Shown here: one piece after another, positions 11,591 to 23,645 of the stretch
How positions within the stretch are numbered: position 1 is the stretch's first letter
Layout of the letters: each line of letters begins with the position of its first letter
Assembly: GCF_000004825.1 (NCBI RefSeq)
Contig: NW_008805070.1
Location: 1,240,001-1,304,000 of the forward strand
DNA length: 64,000 bases
Direction of reading: 5' to 3'
Source of the DNA: Heterostelium album PN500
Lineage: Eukaryota > Evosea > Eumycetozoa > Acytosteliales > Acytosteliaceae
Translations under genes and position numbers: made by a program
The notes under the pieces: model-generated
The model's input: only the letters and a program-made list of their open reading frames with translations
Database searches by the model: none
What the model was told of the DNA's origin: nothing

Positions 11591-11727
11591 CTAATATTGC
11601 TCAACAGTTGTCTGATAAAACATGTTCATGATTCAACGATTCAGAGACTTCAATTGTGTCAACCTATAATTAAGAATAAAAAAAAAGAAGAAAAAAAGTT
11701 TTTTTATTTCAATCGAAATATTTTTAT

Positions 11728-13563
11728 TTATTTATAACTTGGTTTTAATCTATAGTCATTAAGTATCTTCTGATCCTCTGGTGTCATTTGAGTTTTCAAA
11801 TAGTCATACATTTTTTTTTGCTGTGGTGTACAGAAACAGTAGTTGGTATACCACGCATAAGCAAAGAATTTATTTTCATCCATTCTGAAATATTGATCAA
11901 CAGAATAAATGAATTGGTATTCCGGAGTACCATTCTTGAATTCATCAATGAGTTTCACAACAATCGGAACTAATGCTTTGACCAGAGATGTCACAACAAG
12001 AATTGCGGACAAAATTATTATCACAGGTCCAGCCCATGGAGCTACGGCAAACAAACCTATTACCAAGAGTGCCACGCTAGCCGATAGTTCTATGGTTGAA
12101 AGCGCCAACATACCCCAACTCTGTTGTTTGGCGGCATTAAAGCAATCAGCAGCAGCTAATCCAATGGTTACAACGAGCAGAACCGGGGTCACATATTTAG
12201 AAATGTAGATGAAAAACTTGCCAGTGAATTTCGTTGCGTTGGTGAGCATCTTGGCAACTGTAGCGGTTTTGTTGTAGACAGTGTAGCTGGATATCCTTTG
12301 ACCAATAAAAATAAAAATATTGGTGTTGAACAAACTACTACCCACTACATTGACAAGATCAACGATTGTCAAACCAGCACCTGACCAAAACAATGTCTTT
12401 TCGAAAACATCCATCTTGTTGTAGTTAAGCAATCCATAACCAATCGTAAGGATTTGACAACCAAGCATTAGACCATTGGAAAACTTGTAGAAATTAACAT
12501 CATTCTTCAACTGTGTAAATGCAGGGTTGTTTGCAAATCCTTTGGTTTTACTGAGTTCAAATATGTAACGAGTGCTATCCAATGTGTACATGTGTTTATC
12601 GCTGATGTTTCCAAGTTCAATGGTAGCTTTCTGAGCAACAGAGAAGAACGCCTGTGATAGTTTCTGAGATAAAGTTATAACACTGCCTTGATAGAGTGCC
12701 TTTAATCTTTTCACAGTTTCAAGGAATTCATTTTTCGATGATTCGGTTTTCTTGATAAAATATTGGATGGTCTCCTCGTAGATCTTCTGGGTGACGGGTG
12801 TCTGCTTGATATCCTGTGAAGCATAGAGTGCCAACAACGCATTGTTATACAATCCAATGATTTCAGAAGAGAGAGCAAATGTTGGATCCAGTAAATCCAA
12901 CTTGGATTTGAGCTCAGCGAATGCAGTTGAATCCAGAGGGCTACGTTTGGCTTCACTTGATTTGTTGGTAGTGTACGCTGTAGAGACATACCTTTGAACC
13001 ATGGCGGGTGTCTTCAAGTAGGATCTAACGTTTGGAATGACTTTCTGGGCATTATAGATGAACGGAAGAAACCCTGGACAGGTGTCTCTGAGTGCAAAGT
13101 AGTAGAGTCGCATGGTGAGAGTGCTTAGGAGAGAATCTCTGTTCATTGCCTTCATCTCTTGTTCGACTCTATCGCCACGAATCGGTGTTGGATAACGGGT
13201 ACTATTCTTTTCCTTGAAAAGCATTTGAAGCAAGAACAGTTTCGAATACTTTTCAAAGAATGATTTGAATGATGAATTGCAATTGGTCTTTTGAATCATC
13301 TCTAGCGAAGGAGCATTTTGGTTTCCAATTACTGCACGACCAAGTGGTGGTAAATAGTAGTTGATAAGACTTAAAAAATATTCATCTGACTTTTGCTTGA
13401 CAACATCAAATCCATTTATAAAAGTTGAATTACTTAAATAAATATTTGCTTGGAAAACAGATTCTGCAAAATTGCCCAAATCTTTATTTGGATAAAAACT
13501 TTTGATTTCAGCTTGTCTCCATTCTACAAAAGGTTGAATGAAACTACTTGATGATGTAGTCAT
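11728..13563 (-). CDS. Unrecognised intronless protein with hydrophobic helical C-terminal half
   Basis: One uninterrupted frame gives 611 residues. The N-terminal ~340 residues are soluble-looking and helical, with Lys/Gln-rich stretches. From about 355 to 540 there are several strongly hydrophobic segments, e.g. GLTIVDLVNVVGSSLF, TPVLLVVTIGLAAADCF and the long block around ALLVIGLFAVAPWAGP. A polar tail of ~70 residues follows (RMDENKFFAYAWYTNYCF). There is no signal peptide and no family I recognise. The order, a long soluble helical part then a glycine-rich hydrophobic hairpin, is reminiscent of helical membrane-inserting proteins, but that is only a resemblance. Lack of introns contrasts with the neighbours. 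Confidence 0.75.
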   Translation of the reverse strand: MTTSSSSFIQPFVEWRQAEIKSFYPNKDLGNFAESVFQANIYLSNSTFINGFDVVKQKSDEYFLSLINYYLPPLGRAVIGNQNAPSLEMIQKTNCNSSFKSFFEKYSKLFLLQMLFKEKNSTRYPTPIRGDRVEQEMKAMNRDSLLSTLTMRLYYFALRDTCPGFLPFIYNAQKVIPNVRSYLKTPAMVQRYVSTAYTTNKSSEAKRSPLDSTAFAELKSKLDLLDPTFALSSEIIGLYNNALLALYASQDIKQTPVTQKIYEETIQYFIKKTESSKNEFLETVKRLKALYQGSVITLSQKLSQAFFSVAQKATIELGNISDKHMYTLDSTRYIFELSKTKGFANNPAFTQLKNDVNFYKFSNGLMLGCQILTIGYGLLNYNKMDVFEKTLFWSGAGLTIVDLVNVVGSSLFNTNIFIFIGQRISSYTVYNKTATVAKMLTNATKFTGKFFIYISKYVTPVLLVVTIGLAAADCFNAAKQQSWGMLALSTIELSASVALLVIGLFAVAPWAGPVIIILSAILVVTSLVKALVPIVVKLIDEFKNGTPEYQFIYSVDQYFRMDENKFFAYAWYTNYCFCTPQQKKMYDYLKTQMTPEDQKILNDYRLKPSYK

Positions 13564-13870
13564 TGTTATTTAACTGTTTTGCTAATGACAAATAAAATAC
13601 TGTTTGGAAACTATTGCAAATAGTTTAAATAGTTTGGTTACTGATTAAAAAAAAATCAAAAAACTTCAGATGATAATCATTTTTTTTTTATTCAACGAAT
13701 TCATGATCGTCAAACAATGTTTTGTTGAAAAATTCGCTAATAAAAAAATCGAAGCGAACATGTTCAAAGGATCGATCTGAATTGGATCACTCGTTCAACA
13801 TACACAATTTTCTTTTTTTTTTTTTTTTCAAATAAAGTGAAAAATATCATATTTTTTTATTATAATTATT
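13564..13870. other. Intergenic, AT-rich
   Basis: This separates two minus-strand genes. It holds homopolymer T runs and nothing gene-like. Confidence 0.6.
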
Positions 13871-16800
13871 TTATTCTGAATCTTCTACATCAATTAAATG
13901 TTGAACTGTTGAATAAATATCTTTAGAGAACTCACTGTTATTGATTTTGATATTGATTTTATAACGATTGATATTATATGTTCCAGCCCTTAGGAAGCAA
14001 ACGCTGAGAGGAAGCTCTTGCGATTGTAGTGGTGCAAGTTCAATGTTGTAACGCGTGATTCCAGTCCAAAAGTATTGCGATGTAAGTTGACTGGTGACAT
14101 CTAGGTTTTCATGTGGTAAAAGTGTATCGATACATAGTTGGAGTGTGTGAGTTGGCGAGCAATTCGAGAGTTGCAATTTAAGTGGTGTTGTACAGATTGA
14201 GTTCTTTTGGAAGTCGTGTTGAATTGAAAGTGGCGACTGTAACTGATGACGCAGAGGAGCTTGGAATCTAAGGGATGGGTCGACGTACATCAATGACTTG
14301 CCGGTGGGCGACGTAGTATTGCGCCAAGATCCCCATGGTGTAGCGAGCGTTGTGTCGTTAAAGTGTGTCGGTAGGAATGAAATGGAGGTTGCATTCAACA
14401 CTCCCATTCTTGGAGTTGGTTTACCACCGGTTGATGGAATGGTTGCAATAGTGTTGGCTAGGGTAGTCGATGTTGGTGCTGTTGTTGATGATGTTGTTGG
14501 AACAAGTTTCTGTGAAGGTGATGAGGGTACCGACTCCCAGAACAACATGAGATCCAAGAGATTCTGATGCTCGCCAAGCGTAAACTCACTTGAAATTGGT
14601 GATTTCAAAGAGAGTGATTCTCTCGATGATTGTATATTGCTGTTGGCAGTACCAACGTTGCTGGCTGTCATATGATTTGAGTTGTGTCCACCAGAGCCAC
14701 CAGGAGCAGCTCCACCCATACTCAATGCACCCTGGAAATAATCGTGATGTGACATCTTCTCGTATTCCAAAAATTGGAAAACAGGGAATGATGAAGAGTC
14801 ATACATTGGTTCATTCTTATCGAACGATATATTGGTGATGGCTAACTGTTGTTGTTGTTGCTGTTGTTGGTTAACATTTTGTTGTTGCTCTGCAGTTGGA
14901 CTTATTCCAAAGAATAAATTGGTGAATTGACCTGGATGCAATGTTAGAATCGAATTGTTTGGTACGTCTTCTTTGTAGGAGAGTGGAGTGATCTTCCAGT
15001 GCTGGGAAATCGATGAAATCTGTTTCAAATAAAAGACGTCACCACCACCACCGATAATTGGATTGTCAACTTCGATTCCCAGCAAGTAGTTGTTGAGATT
15101 GGTCGATGATTGCTGTGAGAATGTTGAGATACGAAGTGATGCTTTCACATCGAAATCGGTTTGACATCTAGCGAGACGATACTTCAAATCAGAGTTACCT
15201 GCTTCCGACTCATAGTATACCAAGCATCTCAGATTGTATCTTCCAACGACCAAACCACGTACCCACAAAGGAACAGTCACAGTTGCACCAGGTGGTAATT
15301 CAATATTCAATAAAATCGATGAATCCAATGTACTCAATATACTGGCATCTGAAAAATATTTAAAAAGTTAATAACATTATACTAAAAACAAAGTTCTTTT
15401 TTTTTTACAGTTAACATACCATTATTATTTGATCCAAAACAACAAAGAGTTGGATGACTTAGTCTTACTCTTACATTTTTCAAACCCATCTTATTACTAC
15501 AGTTTTTAAGTTGTAATTTTGCTTGTTTCATTTCACCATGACTAAGAGCAGCCGGGAATTCAATAAACTGTGTTTCCAATCTTGGCATTGGTGAAGTAAC
15601 ACTAAAAGTTAAAGTTAAATTTGGTTCATAAACAACTGATTCTCTTTGTTGTCTTGTTCTATTGGAAAAATAAATAAAAAATAATATTAATATAAAGTCA
15701 AAAGTTATATGTTAATCTTTTTTTTTTTTGTTTTTTACATACTTGTTTAATCTCTTTTGTTTTAAATTGAATTGTCTTTTACCCCAAACGGAACCACACA
15801 TACATAGACCAAGTCCTTTGATAATGAGTTGACCCTGTTTGAGTGGGATGATCGATAGAACCAATTTCTTTGTTTCACTTGGTCCAAGAAGGAGATCGAT
15901 CGATTCCACTTTGAATGGTGTCTGACCATTGTCCATTGCGGCAAGAGCATCGTCGTCGAGTGGCGACATATTGGATTCTTCCTCTTGTGTCTGCGAATTC
16001 TTAAAGGTGGCAACCAAGTGTACACGGTTGAATTGCAGTGGAACCTGCAGAGGATTTCTAATTTCACATTCGACTGTGATCGGTTCCTCAACGACGATGG
16101 TTCTCTCTTTCTCTGCCTCTTGGAATTGATCTTTTCGCCACAAATCGAATCCCTGTAGCACCGGTTTTGTAATGATAGATGCCTCTTTCTTGAACGCCTC
16201 TTCCATCTCTTGCCAAACCAACTGATTCAACTCTGTCGAGTAATCAGAGAGGAACACTTGGGTGCGGTCGTTGTTGATCAACGGCAACGGCAACTCACCG
16301 ATATAGTTGTCCTTGGCAGTGGATTTCGAGATGAAAAGGAACTCACGAATGATCGAGTTTTGCGATTGGAAAGACTGACAGTTCTTCTCGAGCAGTTTGT
16401 TGACAAACAGAATCGAGTCGCTGGTGTGTCCTTGGAAGAACGAGTAACGCACCAACGCCAGATGGAGATGGTCGTCGATGTAGTTCCAATCGCGACCTTC
16501 GTACACGCCATAGGAGAATCCGTAGCAGCGCAATGCGTGTTTGCGCTTCGATGCCTCGGCGTACTTGTCACCGGCAAGCACCAAACGCATACATGCCTTT
16601 CTGAACGACGGTGCCGGGTATTGCAACAAACAGAAACCGGCCTGCTCCAACAACACCGCAGCACAGAAAGGATCAATCTCTCGCTCGGCAATCGATTTGT
16701 AGAGATCGGCCAACAACTTGTAGCTAGACTTTCGTTTCAATATCTCACCTTGTATCATCGCTGCACGAACCGATGCTGCATTCAATCCCGATCTCGTATA

Positions 16801-18337
16801 ATTATTGATAGCTGTTTCAAACTGTGATTCAGTTTCTTTATTCAACATAAAATTACATATTCCAATCATTTCCTATATATATTAAAGTTTAATTTAATTA
16901 ATAAACCATTTTAGATAAAGAAGCTAAATTATCTTTTCTATCTTACATAGGTAGCAGCATAATGATTTGGTGTCTTTTCGGCACTGAATTCCTTTAGTAG
17001 TGTTTTGTAATTCGATAATGCATTCTCATAGTCTTGCAAGAGGAAATAGAGATCTGATAATCTACGTTGACAAGATTCAACGGAAACAGCCGACGTTGCT
17101 TCATCCTCATTCTTCTTATATCCAATTCTCAATTTCATCTTTGAGAAGAAACTCTTTTTATTTGCAACAATCTATATTATAATTATTTCAATATAAGCAT
17201 AGATAGATAGATCTATTAGTAACTTGATCTGGCGCCAATAACAATTATTACTTATACATACAGTATCATTTAATTCCAATATAGATTTCTCAATGAAATT
17301 TGGAATGTGTTTCATTGTTAGATCACTGACGATCGTGTAGAGAGGGTTGCTGTTGTTGGCGGTCGACGGTTCGTAGGTGAGACCACCATCGTCTTCTTTC
17401 GGTGAGATACGCAAGAGGTAAGAGTTGGTAGCACCGAACGTGTTCTTCATCTCTGATAGACGTCGTTCCGATTCGACCTCAGAGTTCTCTGGATGCACGA
17501 GAATATAGATCTTTGGTATGTTTGCATCGGCGTTGTACTGCTGGAAGATGGCAGGTGGTTTCGCACTGTCAAACATCTTCACCAACAAACCGATTGGATT
17601 CGAATCTTCACTCGATACGATCAACATCACTGCAATCGGATGTGAGAATGTCTCCAACTCTGGACTATGACATGATTTCAAGTAATGATGTCTATATTTC
17701 TCGAACCAAGGTGTTGGATCTTGACAAACTAATAAATATATATAAAATAACAACATATTAATAATTAGTTAGTTAGTTAGTTATAAACAATATTACTAAT
17801 ACAACTAATTATTACCTTTATGAAAATAAGGAACATCTTGTTTTGTTCTAATCTTAAAGTTTGAACAATATTCATCGGTTGCCATTGCATCTACTGAAGT
17901 CGAGGTGTCGGTGATCGACTGTGTAAAACTGGCGGGTTCAAGATGTTGCAACGTAATGAAATTCAACTTTAATTCGTTCAATTCATAGTATGATTCACCT
18001 ACTTTTACTGATACTACAAGTTTTGTTGTTTGTTTGTTTGTTTGTTAGTTTGATTTGAATGTGTTAATGTTAATAAGGTATATTTATATAAATATTGATT
18101 GTTGGTTCAGTAAATTGAAATATTACTACCTTTACGCTTATCATTAACATATTGATTCAAAATATCGGTAAAAGAGTTACCGGTGGTAGTTGACATCTTT
18201 TGAAATAGTTTCGTTACTGTAGGTGATGTTATCACCAAGACAGATGGTGCAACCCATGATTGAATAGATAATCTTAGATCTTTATAAATAGCTGTATTCT
18301 CTTTTGGTACATTTCCACTATTAAAACTGTTATTCAT
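13871..18337 (-). CDS. trappc8: TRAPPC8 / Trs85-like TRAPP subunit
   Basis: Seven exons (18130-18337, 17816-18013, 17262-17719, 16947-17171, 15743-16872, 15420-15658, 13871-15348) join in frame to 1311 residues. TRAPPC8 is the defining subunit of the TRAPPIII tethering and Rab1 GEF complex in ER-Golgi traffic and autophagy. The N-terminus (SVLVITSPTVTKLFQKM) is the conserved start of the family. A helical-repeat region follows (RRLSDLYFLLQDYENALSNYK, EMIGICNFML). The C-terminal third is beta-rich with Ig-like strands and a polyQ loop (about 955-962). All introns are 70-120 bp with GT/AG borders and fall between conserved blocks. The length matches the ~1300-1400 residues of the family. Subfamily assignment is from sequence memory only. 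Confidence 0.85.
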
Positions 18338-18651
18338 TATTTTTTAATAACTGTAATCTAAATTATATAACAGTATCTATCTCTATTAATAACAACAAAA
18401 TCGAATATTGATTGTTTATATCCTGATACTAAACACTTTGAATTAAACAATCAATAAACTAACATAAATATATAATAACTTATAACTAATAACTAATAAC
18501 TAATTTATATTGTGATTAAATAATCTTCTTTTTTAATATTCTTTTAAACCAATGATTGTACAAAAAATTTAAAAAAAAATAATAATTTTGTTTTTTTAAA
18601 AAAAAAAAAAAAAAAAAAAGTGATCACATTTGGAAAAGTAATAATAATGGT
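18338..18651. other. Intergenic with poly-A tract
   Basis: AT-rich spacer between two minus-strand genes, with ~21 A near 18598-18619. No gene seen. Confidence 0.6.
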
Positions 18652-19413
18652 TTACATTATAATACAGGATTGTTCTTTATTAGTTTCGTTTTGTGTACAT
18701 TTATTTTTACATTCTTCATTTGATAAAGAAGAAGAAGAAGAAGATCCACATTCTTTATTATCAGTAATAGTACAGCACGGTGTTGATTGTTGTTCTTCAC
18801 AACTTAATATATTTGTATTTGTACTTGTATATCTTGACATCATATCATTTAATAATAGTTGAAAGATTGTATTGATATTGTTCGTTTCTTGATAGCTATG
18901 ATCCGTATTCATTGATATCTTGTGTTTAATACCGTTTTCTCCACACCATTGATCTACTCTCGCGATTATTTCTGATGATTCTTGATGATTTTCAAAATCT
19001 ATTAAATCTGATTTATTTCCAATGATTGCTATTGGTGTTAATATTGTTGTTGTTGATGAATTATAAATAGTTGTTGTTGTTTCTTTATGTTTATTATTAT
19101 TATAATGGTGATCGATTATCTTTTTATAAAAGTTAAACATTATATCCACTGATTTTGAATTAGTTACGTCGTATACCAATACAAATGCATCAATGACATC
19201 AAAGAATTTATATTTGCCATTGTCGACAATGTCACATGTTAGTAAGCCAAGTGATTTCCTATAAGTAACATCATTCATTTGAAATTCGACCATCGCATAA
19301 TTGATTGGCAATTTATCTTTATTCTTATTAGATAGATATCTATCTCTAATCGATTTCTTTCCTACATTTGATTTCCCTGCTATTGAAATTGTTAAACTTT
19401 GTTTATTATGCAT
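18652..19413 (-). CDS. Divergent Ras-like small GTPase with CAAX end
   Basis: 253 residues are counted from the ATG at 19413, chosen because it places the P-loop at the usual distance; an in-frame ATG at 19446 adds 11 residues. The P-loop reads GKSNVGKKS (13-21), with Lys where Ser/Thr normally follows GK. The switch II DxxG region is not canonical (DIVDNGKYKFFD). The guanine-specificity motif GNKSDL is intact. An Asn/Thr-rich insert precedes it, and a Ser/Glu/Cys-rich tail ends in CIIM, a prenylation box. Catalysis is therefore doubtful while membrane anchoring looks kept. It could be a pseudo-GTPase or a fast-evolving Ras/Rab-like protein. Confidence 0.7.
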   Translation of the reverse strand: MHNKQSLTISIAGKSNVGKKSIRDRYLSNKNKDKLPINYAMVEFQMNDVTYRKSLGLLTCDIVDNGKYKFFDVIDAFVLVYDVTNSKSVDIMFNFYKKIIDHHYNNNKHKETTTTIYNSSTTTILTPIAIIGNKSDLIDFENHQESSEIIARVDQWCGENGIKHKISMNTDHSYQETNNINTIFQLLLNDMMSRYTSTNTNILSCEEQQSTPCCTITDNKECGSSSSSSLSNEECKNKCTQNETNKEQSCIIM

Positions 19414-19663
19414 CTTTAGCAGGGAAAAAAAATAACAAATAAACAAAAAATTTCAATTTTCAGAAAAAAAACTAAGTGATAGATGTTCCAAAACTCTATT
19501 AAATAAAAAGTAAAATTTATTGATCTTTTTAAATAAATATACTATCTATTTAATTTATTAAAGAAAATTAAAAATACTTTTTATTACCATTTATGATTTT
19601 TTGATCAAAAAAAAAAAGATATGAATTTGTAAACTGTTCAAAATTTATGGTGCAGGACTCTCA

Positions 19664-19908
19664 TTATGCTGTATCATAAAGACCATATTCATGAATATCC
19701 AAAGAACCAACAGGTCCCTCTACAGATCCTTCAGTATAATCCAAGATTTCTAAATTTAAAATAAATACATTAATTTATATTAAAAAAAAAACAAATTAAA
19801 TAGAAATTTATAGTTACGGAAATGAGCTGTATCAAGAATATTTTCTCCTCTAATGAAAAAGAAAGTCAAATAGAGAGTGAATAAAAAAAATAGAAATTTA
19901 ATGTTCAT
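19664..19908 (-). CDS. Predicted 58-residue secreted peptide precursor
   Basis: Two exons, 19818-19908 and 19664-19749, are joined by a 68 bp AT-rich intron (GTAACT...TTTAG) and give 58 residues. Residues 1-21 form a clear signal peptide (MNIKFLFFLFTLYLTFFFIR). The rest is short and acidic, containing EGSVEGPVGSLDIHEYGLYD, with no cysteines and a stop right after GLYDTA. I know no family. Support comes from the signal peptide, canonical splice sites and a compact frame that closes exactly. The alternative is a chance arrangement in AT-rich DNA. Confidence 0.5.
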
Positions 19909-20460
19909 ATTTTTAGCTCATTTAAAGTAATATGATTAAATGGAAACAAAGTAAATGAATGGAAAACATCGTTATTACTTCTTTAAATAGTTTATGAGAA
20001 GTAGCTTTCTAAAAAAGATATAAATTGATTCAAAAGTTGTAAAAACCGAAAATTATGTTATCAACTAAATTAAATCTATAATATAATTTGGTATAATAAA
20101 AACATTCATTTTTTATTAGTTTGATAATATCACCTTATTTTTGAGATTTTTGTATATTTCCTGTTAAAAAAGATATTATTTTATAAATCAGAATCTCAGA
20201 AAATTAATTCAATATTTTCTACTCGTGAATAATTGTATAAAAATTTTATAATAGATTATTAAAAAATTATAGTTATTATCGATTTTATTAGTTAAATTAT
20301 ATATATCAGTTGGAGAAGTTGTATTTTTTAAATATTTTATTTCTGTGTAATTATTTTTTATTTACAAAAAAGTAACCTTGTCATAAAGTGTTACGTGAGT
20401 CCGTTTTTAATTTATATTGATTAAATAAATTAAATGTGAAATTGTATAGTGGAAAATAAT

Positions 20461-20671
20461 TTACCAAATGCACCAAGCAATGTTGTTAGTTGATTGTTGG
20501 ATCAATGTGTTATTTGGAGTAGTTTGTTGTTGAATTTGGGTCTTTTGATTTAAAAGATTGGAAGATGAAGTTTGGGAGGTTAACGAAGCAAGGTTTTCTA
20601 ATTAAAATAAAAACTAGTTAGTGATTTAATAAAAACAAGAATTATTTTAATTTAAACATACTGATCAACAT
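20461..20671 (-). CDS. Predicted 48-residue small protein with a 10 nt first exon
   Basis: Exon 1 is only 10 nt (20662-20671: ATG TTG ATC A). The intron of 64 bp starts GTATGT and ends TTAG, and exon 2 is 20461-20597. The protein is Ser/Gln/Asn/Thr-rich and ends NNIAWCIW. A tiny first exon followed by one intron recalls other dictyostelid small-protein genes, though I do not recognise the family. Upstream (20700-20820 on this strand) is a T-rich leader preceded by a TATAAATA box. The spacer 19909-20460 is AT-rich with nothing else seen. Confidence 0.5.
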
Positions 20672-23645
20672 TTTAAGTCTTTAAAATTAATTAATATATT
20701 AAATTGTTATATATATTGTTTTTTTTTTTTTAAAAAAAGTTTTTTAGTTTTCTTGGTTTCTTGAATATTTTATTTGATTTGGTATTAAATTTGTTTGAAA
20801 ATAGCAGTATTTATAAGGAGAACTCTGAAAGTGAATTCTGAAACTTTAACATTGTTTGCATTCAACATTATACCAAAAATCATTGAATCTTAGATCAAGT
20901 TAAAGTATCCACCCAAACCATTATACCATTACAAATATAGAAATGGATATATCAATTGTTACTGTTGTGATTATACAAGAAAAAATAAACAAGAGGTGAA
21001 GTTGTAGAGAAAATTCAATAGTTCTCAATTGAGTGTAGTTGTTTTTAAATTTAGAAAATGTAGTAGTAGAAATTCCTGAGTAGTAGGAATGCACATTAAA
21101 CAGTGTAAAGACAACCCGCCACACACCCATCACACCACTGGTGTACACACAGCACATAAACATATATAGAACGATATATATTAAATATCATTCATCATCT
21201 TCTTTTGAAAGAGTGAAGATAATATATATATAAATATCATATTGTGTAATGATAGTTGAGTTGAGAGTATCCGGTGGAGAAATACTTACATACACTTACT
21301 TGGATTGGTATCTAATGAATTATTCATTAAAATTAATTTGATTAGTTAATTAGTGGTGGTGATCGTGGTTGTTGTGTTGAAGTTTATAGTTATGGTTACT
21401 GTTTGGGATGATTTTAAAGTGGAGTAATAAGATGATTTTAGTGGGAGTCGATTGTTGGTTTTTTTTTTTCGAATTGTTGTTGTTTTGTTGTACTTGCTTT
21501 TGGTAGTTGATGAACATAATTGAGTTGCAATGTTTCAAACCATAAACATACATTTAATGTAGTTGGTTTGATGATCATCATGAATATCATCACATCAACA
21601 TCATTACACCTTTAATAAATAAATTAGCAACCAACATCTCTCTCCTTTACATCTTTATTGGTACCAATAAAGAGGTTAATAAAAATAGATTTCTAGAGTT
21701 TGTGGTACACACCTGATCTAATAGATTAACTTTAATGGTAAGAGCATAGTTTGAGTTTTATATGTATGTGTGTGGTGTGAGATAGTGTACTCTATATGTG
21801 GGTGAGTGATTTGTATGCGTGTGTGGTGTAAATTAGTTTAAGGTAAGTTGTCAGTGGTTGATTGGTTGTTATACTGCTGGGGTTGATTTGATCCTGAAAG
21901 GATAGCGTTTTAACGCTAATAGTAGTTTAATATTTAGTATTGAAATATACACATTGTTGTTGTATCAATCAAAATTAATAACAAATTTTAAAAAAAAAAC
22001 CAAATCTGTTATTCCATACTCTCTCAACACACAATCTATCCACTTTTATAAATATATATCTCCATTTTAAATAAATTATTGGTATAAAATTATCTATTGA
22101 TTTAATTGATTTAAACGAATTCTTTTATAATTTATTGGATTTTTTGATTGATTTGATTCTTTTGGTGAAATTTTTGGTTGTGGTGGGTGCGCATCTTTGT
22201 AGTATGAATTGGCATTTCATGTATGATGATCATCATTGGCTTATATTAAGAATATTACGCCCATCAATTGATTAAAAAACAATAATTAGTATATTAGCAA
22301 AGTAAGGTGATGCATACACGTGGAATACTAATTTATATCCCAATATATAAAATAAAGAACCAACCATTCCTTTTTGTTAGTAGTAGATAAACTAAAGCAA
22401 CTAGTTTAGTGCCCCACATTTTCAAATCTATCAGAGCTGTTGTTGATGTTGTTGTTAAGTTGTTATTATTTTTTCTGTTGTTGTTGTTATTGTTATTGTT
22501 GTTTTTCAATCTATATCCGGTTGCTAAGAAGTTTAAATCTATATCTTGGTATTTCGGTTATTATTTTTTTTAAATATAACTATATATATTAAATGAGGTA
22601 GCTACCTTACTTTTTATCTATATTAACTCCACAACTTACTTTGTCATCATCATCCAAACTTATTTTGGTAATAAAGTTTGAGTATATCCAATTTAAATTG
22701 GTATTAGTATTTATGTTTATTAATTAGGTTGTTTATAGTTAATCTAATTTAAAATTAACAACAACAGAAAACCTCAAGTAAATCAAGTAGTTTAAACTAC
22801 TAATTTTCTTCTTTTAATAATTCACTCTTTATCTAATCTATAAGTAGTGGAAACATAGAGAGAGAAGAGAGTGGTCGTGGGTCACCCCTCTTTTGAACTT
22901 TGAAAGAGTTATACATTAATTTTCAAACATTTTAATTAATATATTTTTTGAGGTGAGATGTGTGAATAGATATATTAGAGATATAAGTATTGTTATAACT
23001 ATTCAATTTTCACCACTAAAAAAAACAACCTTTACCATATTAAACGACCATGTTAACTTCATGTTGAGGTCATCAAATTGATAAGATTAACTTTTTTTAA
23101 TCTAACATTCGATCATGGTAATAAAAATCGTTTCCATTTATTAAAAAATACATCATCTTCCTCATCCTCATTCTAAACAATATATTCCATTCCTCATTAT
23201 TTAATTTGATGTAGTTGCAATGTACATAATATTTACATTATATTGTTCATTTTCTGAAAAAAATAAAAATAAAAAAAGATGATTAACTGAAATTAAACTA
23301 ATTTATATGTTGGAATAAAACTATGTATTAATTAATCTATATTTGTTCAAGGGTATACAATGAATAAATACAACGATCAAAGAAGATCAAAAAAAAAAAA
23401 AAAGATTTTTTTGAATTTTCTTTTTTTTTTTTTTTTTTAATTTTTTTTTTTTAAATTTGAATTATCAACAGTTAGATCGATTTTTTTGAATTCAACAACA
23501 ACAAGTCAGTTATAATTTTGTTTTATATCGTATCATAATGGTTTATTAAATTTAATTTGTTGGACATCTATACATTACAATATTTAATCAACAACAACAA
23601 CAACAACAACAAAAATATAATATAATATAATATAGTCGAAAAGTC
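20672..23645. other. Long intergenic region before TBL1
   Basis: About 3 kb with no supported gene. It contains GT-rich stretches (about 21350-21860), two adjacent small hairpins at about 21890-21920 (ATCCT-gaa-AGGAT and AGCGTTTTAACGCT), and long A/T homopolymers near 23393-23450. It is probably regulatory DNA for the two divergent neighbours. Confidence 0.5.

Noticed and set aside
16210-16827. 205-codon plus-strand open frame
   Set aside because: Antisense shadow of TRAPPC8 exon 5; no domain, and the opposite strand is clearly coding.
21350-21553. His/Asn-rich minus-strand frame
   Set aside because: Low-complexity translation of GT-rich intergenic DNA; no splice or family support.
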